A DNA stretch of 64,000 nucleotides from NCBI GenBank assembly GCA_964548025.1, contig CAZJRI010000005.1:17824-81823 (forward strand), read 5' to 3'. Positions 1 to 8,886 of this stretch are shown here, piece after piece. Origin of the DNA: JAHRVQ01 sp964548025. GTDB taxonomy: Bacteria > Pseudomonadota > Gammaproteobacteria > Pseudomonadales > Azotimanducaceae. A model generated the notes under the pieces. It was not told the origin of the DNA, did not search any database, and saw only the letters and a program-made list of their open reading frames with translations. A program made the position numbers and the translations under genes. Each line of letters starts with the position of its first letter. The stretch's first letter is position 1.

Positions 1-354
1 GAGTTGACCTGCTGATGTGATGCTGATCAGAAATTCACAGCCAGAGACAAATAGCTGTTCCGCTACCAATACGGCAAACGATGCCCCAACAGCGCAGGCA
101 ACCACGCCAACAGTAGCATCACCGACTTCCAGGTTTCGCATTTCTGTGTGGTAGCATGCCCAACTGTCGTTGAGCGGTGTACCTGAATCTCGCAGGTGTC
201 GTGACAGGTCACCGTCAGGGTCAAGCACGCAACAGGCAGGCACATTCGATTGATCCAATCCCTTCTGTCGTCGTGCTTCTCTTATAAGGGCACCTGGTTC
301 GAATATTGAGTCGCTGTTGTAGTGCTTGTTGAGAAGTAATGGCGGTGTGCCCAT
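1..354 (-). CDS. Nucleoside (uridine) phosphorylase-like protein, C-terminus cut by window edge
   Basis: Reading the minus strand from an ATG at 354 gives 118 uninterrupted codons running off the left edge; an in-frame TGA lies 18 bases upstream of the ATG. Segments FEPGALIREARRQKG, ACYHTEMRN and ISITSAGQL are typical of the PNP/UDP phosphorylase family, which cleaves nucleosides with phosphate to a free base and pentose-1-phosphate in the cytoplasm. The conserved SAGQ segment near residue 115 belongs to the early core of the fold, so the remaining catalytic part lies outside the window. An AAGGGA stretch lies roughly a dozen bases before the ATG and could serve as ribosome-binding site. Substrate cannot be assigned from this fragment. 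Confidence 0.8.
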   Translation of the reverse strand, partial: MGTPPLLLNKHYNSDSIFEPGALIREARRQKGLDQSNVPACCVLDPDGDLSRHLRDSGTPLNDSWACYHTEMRNLEVGDATVGVVACAVGASFAVLVAEQLFVSGCEFLISITSAGQL

Positions 355-646
355 CTGGTATCCAGTATCCCTTCAAATGGGTCCATGATAGGGTTCTGGG
401 CAGCCCAGCGCAAAAATGAAAATCATTAATGCTCAGTTAATTCTTTTGACAGTCGGTCCAGTCGCACTGCTCGACAGTCTGAACCTATCAGCATCCAGGC
501 ATATACAGAAATATAACAATCGTTCGATCATTTTAGGGGAACGCTACTATGCTAAAACTGCGGTCGGCGTTGCGGGTGACCCGCCTCTCTGATCCTCGTG
601 GAAAACGCTTGAACCACGAACGGTGATTTCTCTTCCGAGCGAGAAC

Positions 647-1966
647 TTACTGGGGCTTGCCCAGGTCCCCATAAAGTGCCTCACCGCATTCTGGGCAGAT
701 TCCATGACTGAAGGCCGCATCGGTTCGTTCGCCAACATACTTTTCCACCGGTAGCCACTTGCCGTCATCGTCCTTGATCTTCTTGCAGTTTGCACAGATA
801 GACAGATAGCCACCCAGTACTTTGGTGAGTGCTTGCTCAAGTGCCACAGCATTTTCTATCGCCCTTTGTTGGCTAATCGTGAACAGCACCGCCACGCTAA
901 CCATGAGTGATGTGCCTATCACCGTCATGGCGATCGTAACCCAACGGGTAAATTCCAGTGTTTCGAATGCTTCTACCACATCAATTTCTGTGGTGATACC
1001 AAATTGATAGTCATGATCCCATAGCCAGGCTCCAACTACTCTAACACCTCGATAATCACGATATCCCTCTACGTCTGAGTCTGATTTTCCTGCAATTGCA
1101 CTTTCTGCCATCTTCGTGAAACCATAAGCTTCCGGTGACAATGAGCTTTGTTCACCTTCCACCAGGTTGACTGTGGGATCCCGGATCTCAATATTCAATA
1201 AGCCCTTGCGTCCTTCAGGAATCATTCCAATATCACGTAGCTGGTCGTCAAAGCGACTTTCGCTGATTAAGCGTCCGCGCCCATCGAATGCATAAGTCTC
1301 ACCAGATCTTCCGATTCTGCCCCGCTGAAATATCTCCGTAAAATCGCGGCTGGGATCTAACTGGAAAGTTAGGATGGCAATCGGATCTCCCGTGATCCCG
1401 GATATGGGCGAGCTCACGAACATGGCTGGATGTTTTGTGCTGAGAACATCGTTGAGGGGAACGTCATGTAATTGTGGCAGGCTCAATACACTATCTCCTG
1501 CAATCAGTTTAGCCATTAGCTCCTTTTTTTCAGCAAGAAGATTCATTGCGCCGATGTTCTCCTTGTTTGATGCGCTAAGATTGACTCCACCGAGTGATAG
1601 GATGAAAAAACCTTCGTAGCCTCGGGCCCTGATCACGCGACTCAAGAGGCCTCGTAATTTGGCCTGACTTGGCATATTGATTAATTCTGAGCTGCTTGGT
1701 TTCTGTTTAAGAAGGTCTCTTGTAAAAAGCACAAGATCCGGTGATTCTGCCCAGGTGCGTACGGCTGTGCGTTCTTCACGTGCCCAGGTGATAAAAGCCT
1801 GGTGTGAAGTATCGAGTACCGTTTGCAGGGCTGCCTGCGTTTCTAGTCGTCGTCCGGTTTCAATGCTTTTAAACGCACCCCATGCGAGCAGGATGAATGT
1901 AATTATCAAAAGAGTTGTCCACAGCAACAAAATAGCTTGACGACTGATAATGGACCTGATGTTCAT
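647..1966 (-). CDS. Two-TM Cache-type sensory protein with C-terminal four-cysteine tail
   Basis: The 439-residue protein starts at the ATG at 1966; a longer GTG frame exists but would put 37 polar residues before the first membrane helix. TM1 is about residues 12-31, followed by a ~300-residue periplasmic region with Cache-like features (GRSGETYAFDGRGRLI, then YRGVRVVGAW and FGITTEID), and TM2 about 350-372. After a short helix comes a compact tail with CANC at 391-394 and CPEC at 424-427. Such CxxC-(about 29)-CxxC tails are known at the ends of PAS and response-regulator proteins and may bind metal. No kinase, GGDEF or methyl-accepting domain is present, so output is unclear. Ligand is unknown; a role as extracellular small-molecule sensor is inferred. 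Confidence 0.8.
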   Translation of the reverse strand: MNIRSIISRQAILLLWTTLLIITFILLAWGAFKSIETGRRLETQAALQTVLDTSHQAFITWAREERTAVRTWAESPDLVLFTRDLLKQKPSSSELINMPSQAKLRGLLSRVIRARGYEGFFILSLGGVNLSASNKENIGAMNLLAEKKELMAKLIAGDSVLSLPQLHDVPLNDVLSTKHPAMFVSSPISGITGDPIAILTFQLDPSRDFTEIFQRGRIGRSGETYAFDGRGRLISESRFDDQLRDIGMIPEGRKGLLNIEIRDPTVNLVEGEQSSLSPEAYGFTKMAESAIAGKSDSDVEGYRDYRGVRVVGAWLWDHDYQFGITTEIDVVEAFETLEFTRWVTIAMTVIGTSLMVSVAVLFTISQQRAIENAVALEQALTKVLGGYLSICANCKKIKDDDGKWLPVEKYVGERTDAAFSHGICPECGEALYGDLGKPQ

Positions 1967-2119
1967 GAGTACCCGGAGAGTCAATAAATCATATTGAAGG
2001 GCATTATACGCTTTTAGGATAAATGCGACGAAACGAGGAGAAATGGGATCACGAAAACATCCATTCCGGACGTTCACTGCTTAAAACTGGAAGAGTCAGT
2101 CTCACCAGCGTACGTGGGA

Positions 2120-2152
2120 CATAGGGCAACATTAAAATGATGTTGCCCTATG
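2120..2152 (-). terminator. Perfect 13-bp hairpin just after the fibrinogen-domain gene
   Basis: Arms CATAGGGCAACAT (2120-2132) and ATGTTGCCCTATG (2140-2152) pair perfectly around a 7-base loop. It lies 9 bases beyond the stop codon of the minus-strand gene at 2162. There is no T-tract, so it may be a 3' stabilising hairpin or a non-canonical terminator. Confidence 0.5.
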
Positions 2153-2161
2153 CCAGGTTCA

Positions 2162-3277
2162 CTATGGTGAAGCAGGTCTGACTTTCATTTCAACAAAGTT
2201 AAGCGAATAGTAGTAGCCATGATTCGGATAGGGTGAAGGTGGAATATTGGGCCAAAAAACCCAGTTCACCCCATTGGCGTAGCTTGGGTGGGGTCCGTCC
2301 TCGAAATAGAATCCATTCAGATTTGACTGATGGCATCTGCCGTACCACCATCCACCTAGATAAAAATGAGAACAGTTGCCATATTCGTAAGCGTCATTGT
2401 CATTGTCATTCGTCGAGAACTGAAATCCGCTGTGGTAACTCAATGCGTCACCAGAATCTCCAGAGAATCCGGATACGTTAAGGGTATAGTTACTCGCTGC
2501 GTCACCGAGTGAAAAACTGCTATACGCTGCGTAACCGGGATTTCCTTCCCAGTCGAGCATGTCAATTCGCAGACTTAGTGGACCCGTTTGGCTGAGCAGG
2601 TGGATGTTGCTGTTTCCAAGCCAGAATTCATTCTCGATATCACCAAAACCAGCTTCATAGTCGGCCCAGGTGCGATAGAAGTCTTCCTGGGTATCCTGGT
2701 TCATTCTCCGCTGTATAACTGCCCAGCCACCACCATCAGTTGTCATATCGCAGTAGACGTCCATTGCAGCTCCCGCTGCTCCCTCGGGTAGCAAAGTGTA
2801 GACACCGTCTGTGTTGTATCCCGCATTCAGCAGACCCTGGCAACTGTGGAATTCATCGTCAGTGTCGATATCGCAATCATTATCAAGCCCATCACCGGGT
2901 ATCTCATCAACCCCGGGGTTAATATCAAAATTGTTGTCCTCACAGTCAGTATTGTCTGTCACAAATCCCGGCGTGGGGCAGGCGACATCACTGGCAAACT
3001 CGTTGCCGTAGCCATCACCGTCTCCATCGGCAAATTGCGTTTCGGGATATGCATCACCATGGTTTGCCAGATGCTTGTCAGCAGCTTTCTGACTGATGTT
3101 AATGGCATGAAAGAGGCCTGTATCCTGGTCTTGATGGCATATCTCGACCTTAGGCATCTTGGCTGTTGCGGGCTCGGTAGCCCGGTCGGATTTCTTGGCT
3201 GCTATCGCATTAAAATTAATCATCGTTAGCGAAAGCAGTAGTATGGAAGAGCATTCCATGATTTTTCTCAGCGTCAC
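2162..3277 (-). CDS. Secreted fibrinogen-like domain protein with MopE-type metal-binding motif
   Basis: A GTG start at 3277 is preceded by AAGGAG with 7-base spacing. The 371-residue product has a signal peptide (hydrophobic residues about 8-26), then an acidic Cys/Asp region about residues 75-140 with GYGNEFASDVACPTP and INPGVDEIPGDGLDNDCD, typical of the MopE putative metal-binding motif. From about 145 to the end it resembles a fibrinogen C-terminal domain: SCQGLLNAGYNTDGVYTL, VYCDMTTDGGGWAVIQRR, NEFWLGNSNIHLL, and the late GVNWVFW and VEMKVRP. FReD domains in animals bind acetylated sugars or act in innate immunity; bacterial copies are uncommon and uncharacterised. The protein is probably exported and carbohydrate- or surface-binding; that role is inferred. 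The preceding gene-free stretch (3278-3506) contains no other obvious feature. Confidence 0.82.
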   Translation of the reverse strand: MTLRKIMECSSILLLSLTMINFNAIAAKKSDRATEPATAKMPKVEICHQDQDTGLFHAINISQKAADKHLANHGDAYPETQFADGDGDGYGNEFASDVACPTPGFVTDNTDCEDNNFDINPGVDEIPGDGLDNDCDIDTDDEFHSCQGLLNAGYNTDGVYTLLPEGAAGAAMDVYCDMTTDGGGWAVIQRRMNQDTQEDFYRTWADYEAGFGDIENEFWLGNSNIHLLSQTGPLSLRIDMLDWEGNPGYAAYSSFSLGDAASNYTLNVSGFSGDSGDALSYHSGFQFSTNDNDNDAYEYGNCSHFYLGGWWYGRCHQSNLNGFYFEDGPHPSYANGVNWVFWPNIPPSPYPNHGYYYSLNFVEMKVRPASP

Positions 3278-3506
3278 GTCCAGTCTCCTTTTTTGTTAAG
3301 TCTTTAAGTCAACATACTTTGAACCTGGAGAACACCTGTGCAGACCCGGTGCTTTTCTGTGAGCATTCAAAGATGTATCCCAATGGTTTTTTGTGAGGTT
3401 ATTATTACAATATTCTCGCAAGGGGTTGTTTTCTCCCGACGAACGGTTAAAAAGCGAGAAGTACACCCAAATCGTTTATTCAAAGCAGAAAGAGGAGCCA
3501 TGACCG

Positions 3507-3977
3507 ATGGAAATTCGTGATGTTCCACACTTTTTAATCCAAAAGATAAGAATGCAAAGAATGGTGCCTGTCATAAGGGCCATGGAAGACAGATTCGGTA
3601 AAGAGGCAGTTCAGGCAGTCCTGGCCGATGAAGTCACCAGGGGAATCGAGCAGGCTCGAGACTCAGATAAATACAGGGACCGTGAACCGGACTTCGCGAG
3701 AGCTGAGAAAGGCATCGGTTTTTTCGCGGCAGAAGATGCATTGAAGTACGAGGTTTTAGCCACTGACCGTGATCACCTGAGATTTGATGTGAAGAACTGC
3801 CAGTATGCCAAGATGATGGAAGAGCTTGAGGCCACTGATCTTGGATTCCTGCTGATTTGCCAGGGTGACTTTGCGGCCGCATACGAGTCTGGTATGGAAT
3901 TGACGCGGACCCAGACGCGCATGCAGGGATACGACAGTTGTGACTTCCACTATCACCGTCGAAAAGTTGAGGATTAG
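3507..3977 (+). CDS. ATC hydrolase-family protein (L-2-amino-thiazoline-4-carboxylate hydrolase-like)
   Basis: This 156-residue cytoplasmic protein matches the ATC_hydrolase family, whose named member opens L-2-amino-thiazoline-4-carboxylate on the way to L-cysteine. The C-terminal part DLGFLLICQGDFAAAYESG, followed by TQTRMQGYDSCDFHYH with Cys and His near the end, is the family hallmark. AGAGGAG at 3491-3497 sits 9 bases before the ATG at 3507. An overlapping 6-codon frame begins at the ATG at 3500 (MTDGNS then stop), so ribosomes have a competing start. It converges with the molybdopterin oxidoreductase only 28 bases away. Many family members have unknown substrates, so the specific reaction is not assured. 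Confidence 0.75.
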   Translation: MEIRDVPHFLIQKIRMQRMVPVIRAMEDRFGKEAVQAVLADEVTRGIEQARDSDKYRDREPDFARAEKGIGFFAAEDALKYEVLATDRDHLRFDVKNCQYAKMMEELEATDLGFLLICQGDFAAAYESGMELTRTQTRMQGYDSCDFHYHRRKVED

Positions 3978-4005
3978 TTATATCCCGTTTACCGATTCGT
4001 AAGGC

Positions 4006-6189
4006 CTATGAATCAGGCACATGTGCCTGCACCCGGCAGGGGATATAGCGATGTAGTGGTGTCCCCGCGATTGGATCACGATGGGTATTCTTGGCAATTC
4101 GATTTGCGTTTGCACCAAATGTCTTGCCATCGTGGACGAGGCCGAATCCCTGGGGAATCATCGTATAACCTTTTCGAGTTGTCGGATCTATTTCCAATTC
4201 GACAACCTCCTCACCACCTTCTGTAACCACCCGGATCATCTGCCCGTCAACCAGTTGATGTTCCTCCGCATCTATCGGGTGCATGATGAGTGTGCAAACC
4301 CGCTTTCCTTTATTCCATTGCGGGTCCCGCATGAGCGTATTGGCGTTGTAATCAAAGTGTCGGCCGGATGAGAGTATCAACGGGTACTCATCCCGATCTT
4401 TTTGCAGCAGCTCTCGCTCGAGCGTGGGTTCAATCTGATCGAGCTGTTTTTTCATTTCTGGCACGTCGAGCCGAATTCGACCATCTGCGGTAGGCAGGTC
4501 CGGGAACTCATCGGTATCAGGGCCAGTAATACTGTTCTGCATGGAATCCGATTGAGTCAAAATAGCCTGGAAGATACTTTCCCGATCTTCTTCAGGCAGG
4601 TTCAGCAGGCGTCCCCATGAAGAAGCAAGATGAGCAGACCCCAGATGCCTCCCCAGGGTTTTGGCAAGGATGAAAGGTATCCGTCTTCGAGCTTCCGGTA
4701 CAGCTTGCAGATACTCACCCAGAGCCGAATGATACCTTTGCCTGTCTGCACTTTGTGCTGCTTCAATCAGGGATTCGGGTATGTCAGGAATTATCCCCAG
4801 GTCTTCTGCAATTCTGGTAAAAATCTCACCTTCTTCCAACTGTTCCCCTTCCGGCTCGATGATTGGTTGCCTGAGCATCATTCCTGAACCGTCCCATTTT
4901 TCGTAGGCGGTGGGTGCAGGCAAAACATAGTCAGATAGTGCAGCGGTCTCGGTCATCGCAATCTCGACAGTAACCAGCAGGTCCAGTTCGTTGAAAGCTT
5001 CCTCATAGGCTGTCGTGTCCGCAAAAGAGCGAAGCGGATTAGCTGCACTGACAATCACTGCTCTTAGTCTGTCTGGATGGTCATTCAGAATCTCTTCGGG
5101 CATTACGTTGGGGGGATAGATACCGGTAATTTGTGGAAAATTCGTTGCAACCGTGCGCCAGGGTTCAGGTCTTTCCGAGTTGTTTCTTTCTCGAAGGTGC
5201 CCAAACCCGTTGGGTAGTAAATTGCCACCAGTTCTCGTCAGTCGACCGGTTATTGTCAGAAAGACATTCTCCAGATAGGAGATAAGCGTACTATGGCGCG
5301 ACATTAATACACCAAGATCACTGACATGAGAGGATCGTCTTGAGGTAAAAAGACGACATACTTCCTTGACGGTGTCAAAGTCGAGTTCGCATATCTCAAT
5401 GGCGGCCCTGGCGTCAAAATCCTCGAAGGCGGCACGAATTTCACTGAATCCACTAACGTGGTCTCTGATAAAGGACTCATCTTGCCACCCTTCCTGCAGA
5501 ACGATAGCGATCAATGCCTTCATGAAAAGTGCGTCAGTGCCAGGTCTGATCGCCAGGTGAATATCCGCCAGTTTTGCCGTCTCGGTTAATCGTGGATCCA
5601 CGACGATCAGCACCTTGTCTGGATCTTTGCTGAATTTTTTCCATACAAGGCGCGCCTTGGGTGAATGATGGCTCATCATGGGATTCTTCCCAACGATTAG
5701 CACAACATCTGAATTATCTGAATCTGCTGAAGCTCTTATGTTCTGATCACCGTAGGTTTCACCGTCGGCCCAAAATTTACCCGTGAGTTCCTGGGCGAGG
5801 GCATTGTAGCGGTACTGAGAACCCATTGCCTTCAGTATGCCTGAGCCAAAGGGTCCCTGGGCTGCACAGTTAATGGTGCCACCCCCCATAAAGGCGAACG
5901 ATTTAGGCCCGTGTTTACCTACGATACTATTTAGCTTCTCTGCAATTTCGGCAGTTGCCTGTTCCCAGGATATCCGCTCAAAGTCGTTCCCGACTTTCTT
6001 CAGGGGGTAGAGCAAACGGTCAGCGTGATGCTGGTGATAGCTTATCTGCAGCGCTTTACGGCAGGTATAGCCCTCACTTTTGGGGTGATCTTTGTCACCT
6101 CGTGCTTTAACGATCTTGTTGTTCTCGACGGTTACGTTCAGGCCACATTCATTAGCACACAGCACACAGTTCGTTTTCATGACGGGCAT
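4006..6189 (-). CDS. Molybdopterin oxidoreductase (DMSO reductase superfamily, formate-dehydrogenase-like)
   Basis: The 727-residue enzyme begins with a [4Fe-4S] binding pattern at Cys8, Cys11, Cys15 and Cys43 (CVLCANEC...C), followed by the molybdopterin-binding region (VLIVGKNPMMSHHSPKAR, about 160-180) and a C-terminal molydopterin dinucleotide-binding domain (LILSSGRHFDYNANTLMRD, about 605-625, through GFGLVHDGKTFGANANRI). GGAGG seven bases before the ATG fixes the start. There is no Tat signal, so it is likely cytoplasmic. Formate dehydrogenases carry Cys or Sec as molybdenum ligand around residue 140; here the aligned stretch reads LAQELTGKFW (131-140), without Cys, Ser or Sec, so substrate is uncertain. 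No electron-transfer subunit is adjacent; it is probably monocistronic. Confidence 0.88.
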   Translation of the reverse strand: MPVMKTNCVLCANECGLNVTVENNKIVKARGDKDHPKSEGYTCRKALQISYHQHHADRLLYPLKKVGNDFERISWEQATAEIAEKLNSIVGKHGPKSFAFMGGGTINCAAQGPFGSGILKAMGSQYRYNALAQELTGKFWADGETYGDQNIRASADSDNSDVVLIVGKNPMMSHHSPKARLVWKKFSKDPDKVLIVVDPRLTETAKLADIHLAIRPGTDALFMKALIAIVLQEGWQDESFIRDHVSGFSEIRAAFEDFDARAAIEICELDFDTVKEVCRLFTSRRSSHVSDLGVLMSRHSTLISYLENVFLTITGRLTRTGGNLLPNGFGHLRERNNSERPEPWRTVATNFPQITGIYPPNVMPEEILNDHPDRLRAVIVSAANPLRSFADTTAYEEAFNELDLLVTVEIAMTETAALSDYVLPAPTAYEKWDGSGMMLRQPIIEPEGEQLEEGEIFTRIAEDLGIIPDIPESLIEAAQSADRQRYHSALGEYLQAVPEARRRIPFILAKTLGRHLGSAHLASSWGRLLNLPEEDRESIFQAILTQSDSMQNSITGPDTDEFPDLPTADGRIRLDVPEMKKQLDQIEPTLERELLQKDRDEYPLILSSGRHFDYNANTLMRDPQWNKGKRVCTLIMHPIDAEEHQLVDGQMIRVVTEGGEEVVELEIDPTTRKGYTMIPQGFGLVHDGKTFGANANRIAKNTHRDPIAGTPLHRYIPCRVQAHVPDS

Positions 6190-6465
6190 GATAAAACCTC
6201 CTTATTCACCTCTGAGGTACATGCTAACACTCTCAGAAGATTGGGTCAGATTCAGTATTTAGTTTGAGATAGTGCGAACCACTGACATTCGTTGATTTTA
6301 CAGTCTTTTCTCAATTCTTATATCCCCATGTCACGCAAGGTGGGCACCCCCAACTCTGATAATTACCCCTGGGGTCAAAGATTGATTGTCTTAACTACTG
6401 GTTCTAGACGAATGTCTCGTTCGAAACTATGCGACCATCAGTTCCGACTGCTTTATCGGTCGGGG

Positions 6466-7734
6466 TTACTTCAAGAGTTCGTTCACCAGCCCTCCCAACA
6501 ATGCGCTGATAACCAGTGGAATCCCGATCCTCGCATAATTCCCCATGACATGTAATGCGCTCACCTGCACCGTAACCTCTTTGATAACAGGATCAAATGG
6601 CATGCTGCCTTCGATACCTTCCTTAATTGTCTTGCCGTTAATCTCGAGTCTTAATTTATGTATGCCACGCTTTAAAGGGAGAACGCGCCAGCGCCACTCA
6701 ACATAGTCTCTGTCCGACACGGCCAGAAACTGCACGTCATCTGACTCTCTCTCGATGTCGAATGCGCCCCTGTCACCGTAGAGCGACAAGCACATTGCCG
6801 AAGCAATGGGAGTACTTTCGTGTCTAACTTCTCCACGGCCTTCAAATTTGCCTAATAACTCACCCGTTATCTGTTTCGATATCCGGGCCTCTATCAATTC
6901 ACTCTGCTGGACTCTCATATTAACTGGTGGGTTATAGGCGAGAAATCCAGTCTTCACCTCTGGTTCAAGCAGGTTTCTGTGATCAAGTCTGCTCCGAAGT
7001 GATGTGACCTCTTCAGCGACTACATCGCTATCAGATTCATCAAACGCGTGCATACCATCATCTTCGCTGATTGGGCTATAAACCTCCTGTGTGGCATCAG
7101 CGCCGGGAGGCTCTGATGCTGCTGGAGCAGGGGCAGGGTCTTCATCGTCAGCAATTGTGCCAGATGATCCAGCTTCATCTGCCCATTCTTCATCAATCGA
7201 CGCTGTTGCTGTGTCATCGATATCCAGACTAAACAACATCTCATCGTCACTGTCCTCCTGATCAGATAGCTCGCCGAGGCTACTCGCCTCCGAAGGTGAC
7301 AGTTCTTCTTCATAGCTCGCTACTTCTTCCCGCTCTTCAATACTCCTGCTTGAACCAAGGTTGCCTGGGTCAATCAAACTATCCATAGATGCAAATGATT
7401 CATCTTCATCAGCAACTTCTGATCTGCCAAATTGATTGTCAGCCAGAATCATGATGGAAATTTCAAGCAGGTTTGGGGTTCCCTTCGCCTCGGCCATTCT
7501 TCGATAATCTTCGATTGGTGCGTCACAGAATGCACGATAGGCCGTCAGAAGAGGCTCCCTGAGTGCCTCGTCGTTGGAGTAGATATAAGCTTCGCACTTC
7601 TCTTCGAGATCGGGGTATTCCAGCAAGAACTTGATTAACTCATGCTGGAGGTTGAGCAGGGTAATTTCTCCCTGCTTGTATTCTTCGACTTTCTCGCTGA
7701 TCACGCTAAATGCATCTGAAGGTTCGATATCCAT
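6466..7734 (-). CDS. Acidic C-tail-anchored protein with an immune-effector-like beta-sandwich tail
   Basis: A start at ATG 7734 (422 residues) is preferred: GGAG precedes it, whereas the upstream TTG at 7773 has an AGGA directly against it. The N-terminus (1-110) is helical and charged. Residues about 110-250 are a highly acidic low-complexity linker rich in Glu, Asp and Ser. Residues about 255-405 (FLAYNPPVNMRVQQSE, YVEWRWRVLPLKRGIHKL, VTVQVSAL) resemble the beta-rich tail found downstream of TIR, caspase or effector-associated domains in bacterial conflict proteins. A single TM helix ends the protein (YARIGIPLVISALLGGLV). This suggests a membrane-tethered adaptor facing the cytoplasm. The similarity is from pattern recognition only and function is unknown. 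Upstream 6190-6465 looks noncoding. Confidence 0.65.
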   Translation of the reverse strand: MDIEPSDAFSVISEKVEEYKQGEITLLNLQHELIKFLLEYPDLEEKCEAYIYSNDEALREPLLTAYRAFCDAPIEDYRRMAEAKGTPNLLEISIMILADNQFGRSEVADEDESFASMDSLIDPGNLGSSRSIEEREEVASYEEELSPSEASSLGELSDQEDSDDEMLFSLDIDDTATASIDEEWADEAGSSGTIADDEDPAPAPAASEPPGADATQEVYSPISEDDGMHAFDESDSDVVAEEVTSLRSRLDHRNLLEPEVKTGFLAYNPPVNMRVQQSELIEARISKQITGELLGKFEGRGEVRHESTPIASAMCLSLYGDRGAFDIERESDDVQFLAVSDRDYVEWRWRVLPLKRGIHKLRLEINGKTIKEGIEGSMPFDPVIKEVTVQVSALHVMGNYARIGIPLVISALLGGLVNELLK

Positions 7735-7841
7735 ATCACCTATCTCCAAATCACTGGAATGGTAGAAGGTCAATCCTTGACACTATTTTGCTATCTTGCT
7801 CTTCCCATCATGGAAATGGAACCTTCAGCTAGTGATTTTTC

Positions 7842-8576
7842 TTAGTGATCATCGCGCTTTCTTGCACAAATAACAGCTTCCCGATACATCAGCCACAACA
7901 TTGAAACTGGATGAAAGCCAGCTTCGCGAAATGTCGCTAAATCCGTTTCGATGTCCAGTGGCTGGTCACCCTCAGCATTTTCCATGGTATCTAGAAAAAC
8001 CCGGGTGCTGTTGTGACTCGCGAATCGCTCATCAGTTGATGATGCCCGATCTAAAATTCCATTAATTCGAATATTTTGTATAGCTTGTTCAACTTCGAGA
8101 TCTTCATTCCTGATCAGGTCAGCATTAAAAAAATGACCGCCAGGCTTTAGAAGCCCGCAACAGGCGTTGAGGACATCCACTTTCTCATTTTGCGCAAGGT
8201 GATGCAGGGCATATGAAGAAAACATCGCATCAAAGGACATCGCGTCCATCTGTAGCTGTTCTATCTCCTTGAAATCAGAAACATGGAACTGCAATCGCTC
8301 GGAAAATTCCTTTAGTCGAGATTTAGCCAGGCTGATGATGTTAGCTGCACCGTCCAGACAGATCAGTTCGACTTGTGGGAATTTTTCTGCCAATTGCTTA
8401 GCAACGAAACCGGTGCCGCATCCGAGATCCAGGATTGTGGTGGGTTCCGGATTCAGATTCGCATAGAACTCGATCGCTATATTTACCATTGTGTGGCGAT
8501 CAGGATGCATCACATCCATATCTGCATCGTATTGTTTGATGCGCGTAAGATCATCGTAAGCTTCGATACTCGACAC
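7842..8576 (-). CDS. Class I SAM-dependent methyltransferase
   Basis: A GTG at 8576 is chosen because AAGGAG lies six bases upstream; the longer TTG-started frame (from 8612) overlaps that site and lacks its own. The 244-residue protein has motif I DLGCGTG at 50-56, the acidic strand-2 end (VELICLDGA, about 70-78), and a later motif FSSYALHHL typical of the UbiE/Methyltransf_25 fold. It transfers a methyl group from S-adenosylmethionine in the cytoplasm. The acceptor is not identifiable. It follows the acidic anchored gene on the same strand but is upstream in transcription order, so the two may be co-transcribed (107-base gap). Confidence 0.85.
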   Translation of the reverse strand: MSSIEAYDDLTRIKQYDADMDVMHPDRHTMVNIAIEFYANLNPEPTTILDLGCGTGFVAKQLAEKFPQVELICLDGAANIISLAKSRLKEFSERLQFHVSDFKEIEQLQMDAMSFDAMFSSYALHHLAQNEKVDVLNACCGLLKPGGHFFNADLIRNEDLEVEQAIQNIRINGILDRASSTDERFASHNSTRVFLDTMENAEGDQPLDIETDLATFREAGFHPVSMLWLMYREAVICARKRDDH

Positions 8577-8886
8577 CCTGTTCTCCTTGTAGGCGTAATT
8601 AAGAATGCGCAACAGCTAATTGTGGCATTTCTTTGGTCGCGAATACCCGAATCAGTCATTCAATAGCACTTTCTTGATTCTAGAATGCATCTTGATCCAT
8701 TAACAATCGGAATCAGCTAAAGGGAAGTCGTTGAGGGGTAGTCAACCGGTTTGTTTTAAACTGAAAGTATTTATCCAACTACCCCCTGGCTGATCAAAAG
8801 ATTAAAAAAGTGAACTGGCCTTCGATTAGCGGTCGAAAATCCAATTGAGTAAACTGTCACCGGATTAGCAGAATAAGAGACCGGGT

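Noticed and set aside
572..584. GCGGGTGACCCGC palindrome with a short plus-strand frame
   Set aside because: No T-tract, and the 26-codon frame from 550 has no recognisable sequence.
5760..5800. Selenocysteine formate dehydrogenase
   Set aside because: No in-frame TGA exists; the frame is continuous through the expected position.
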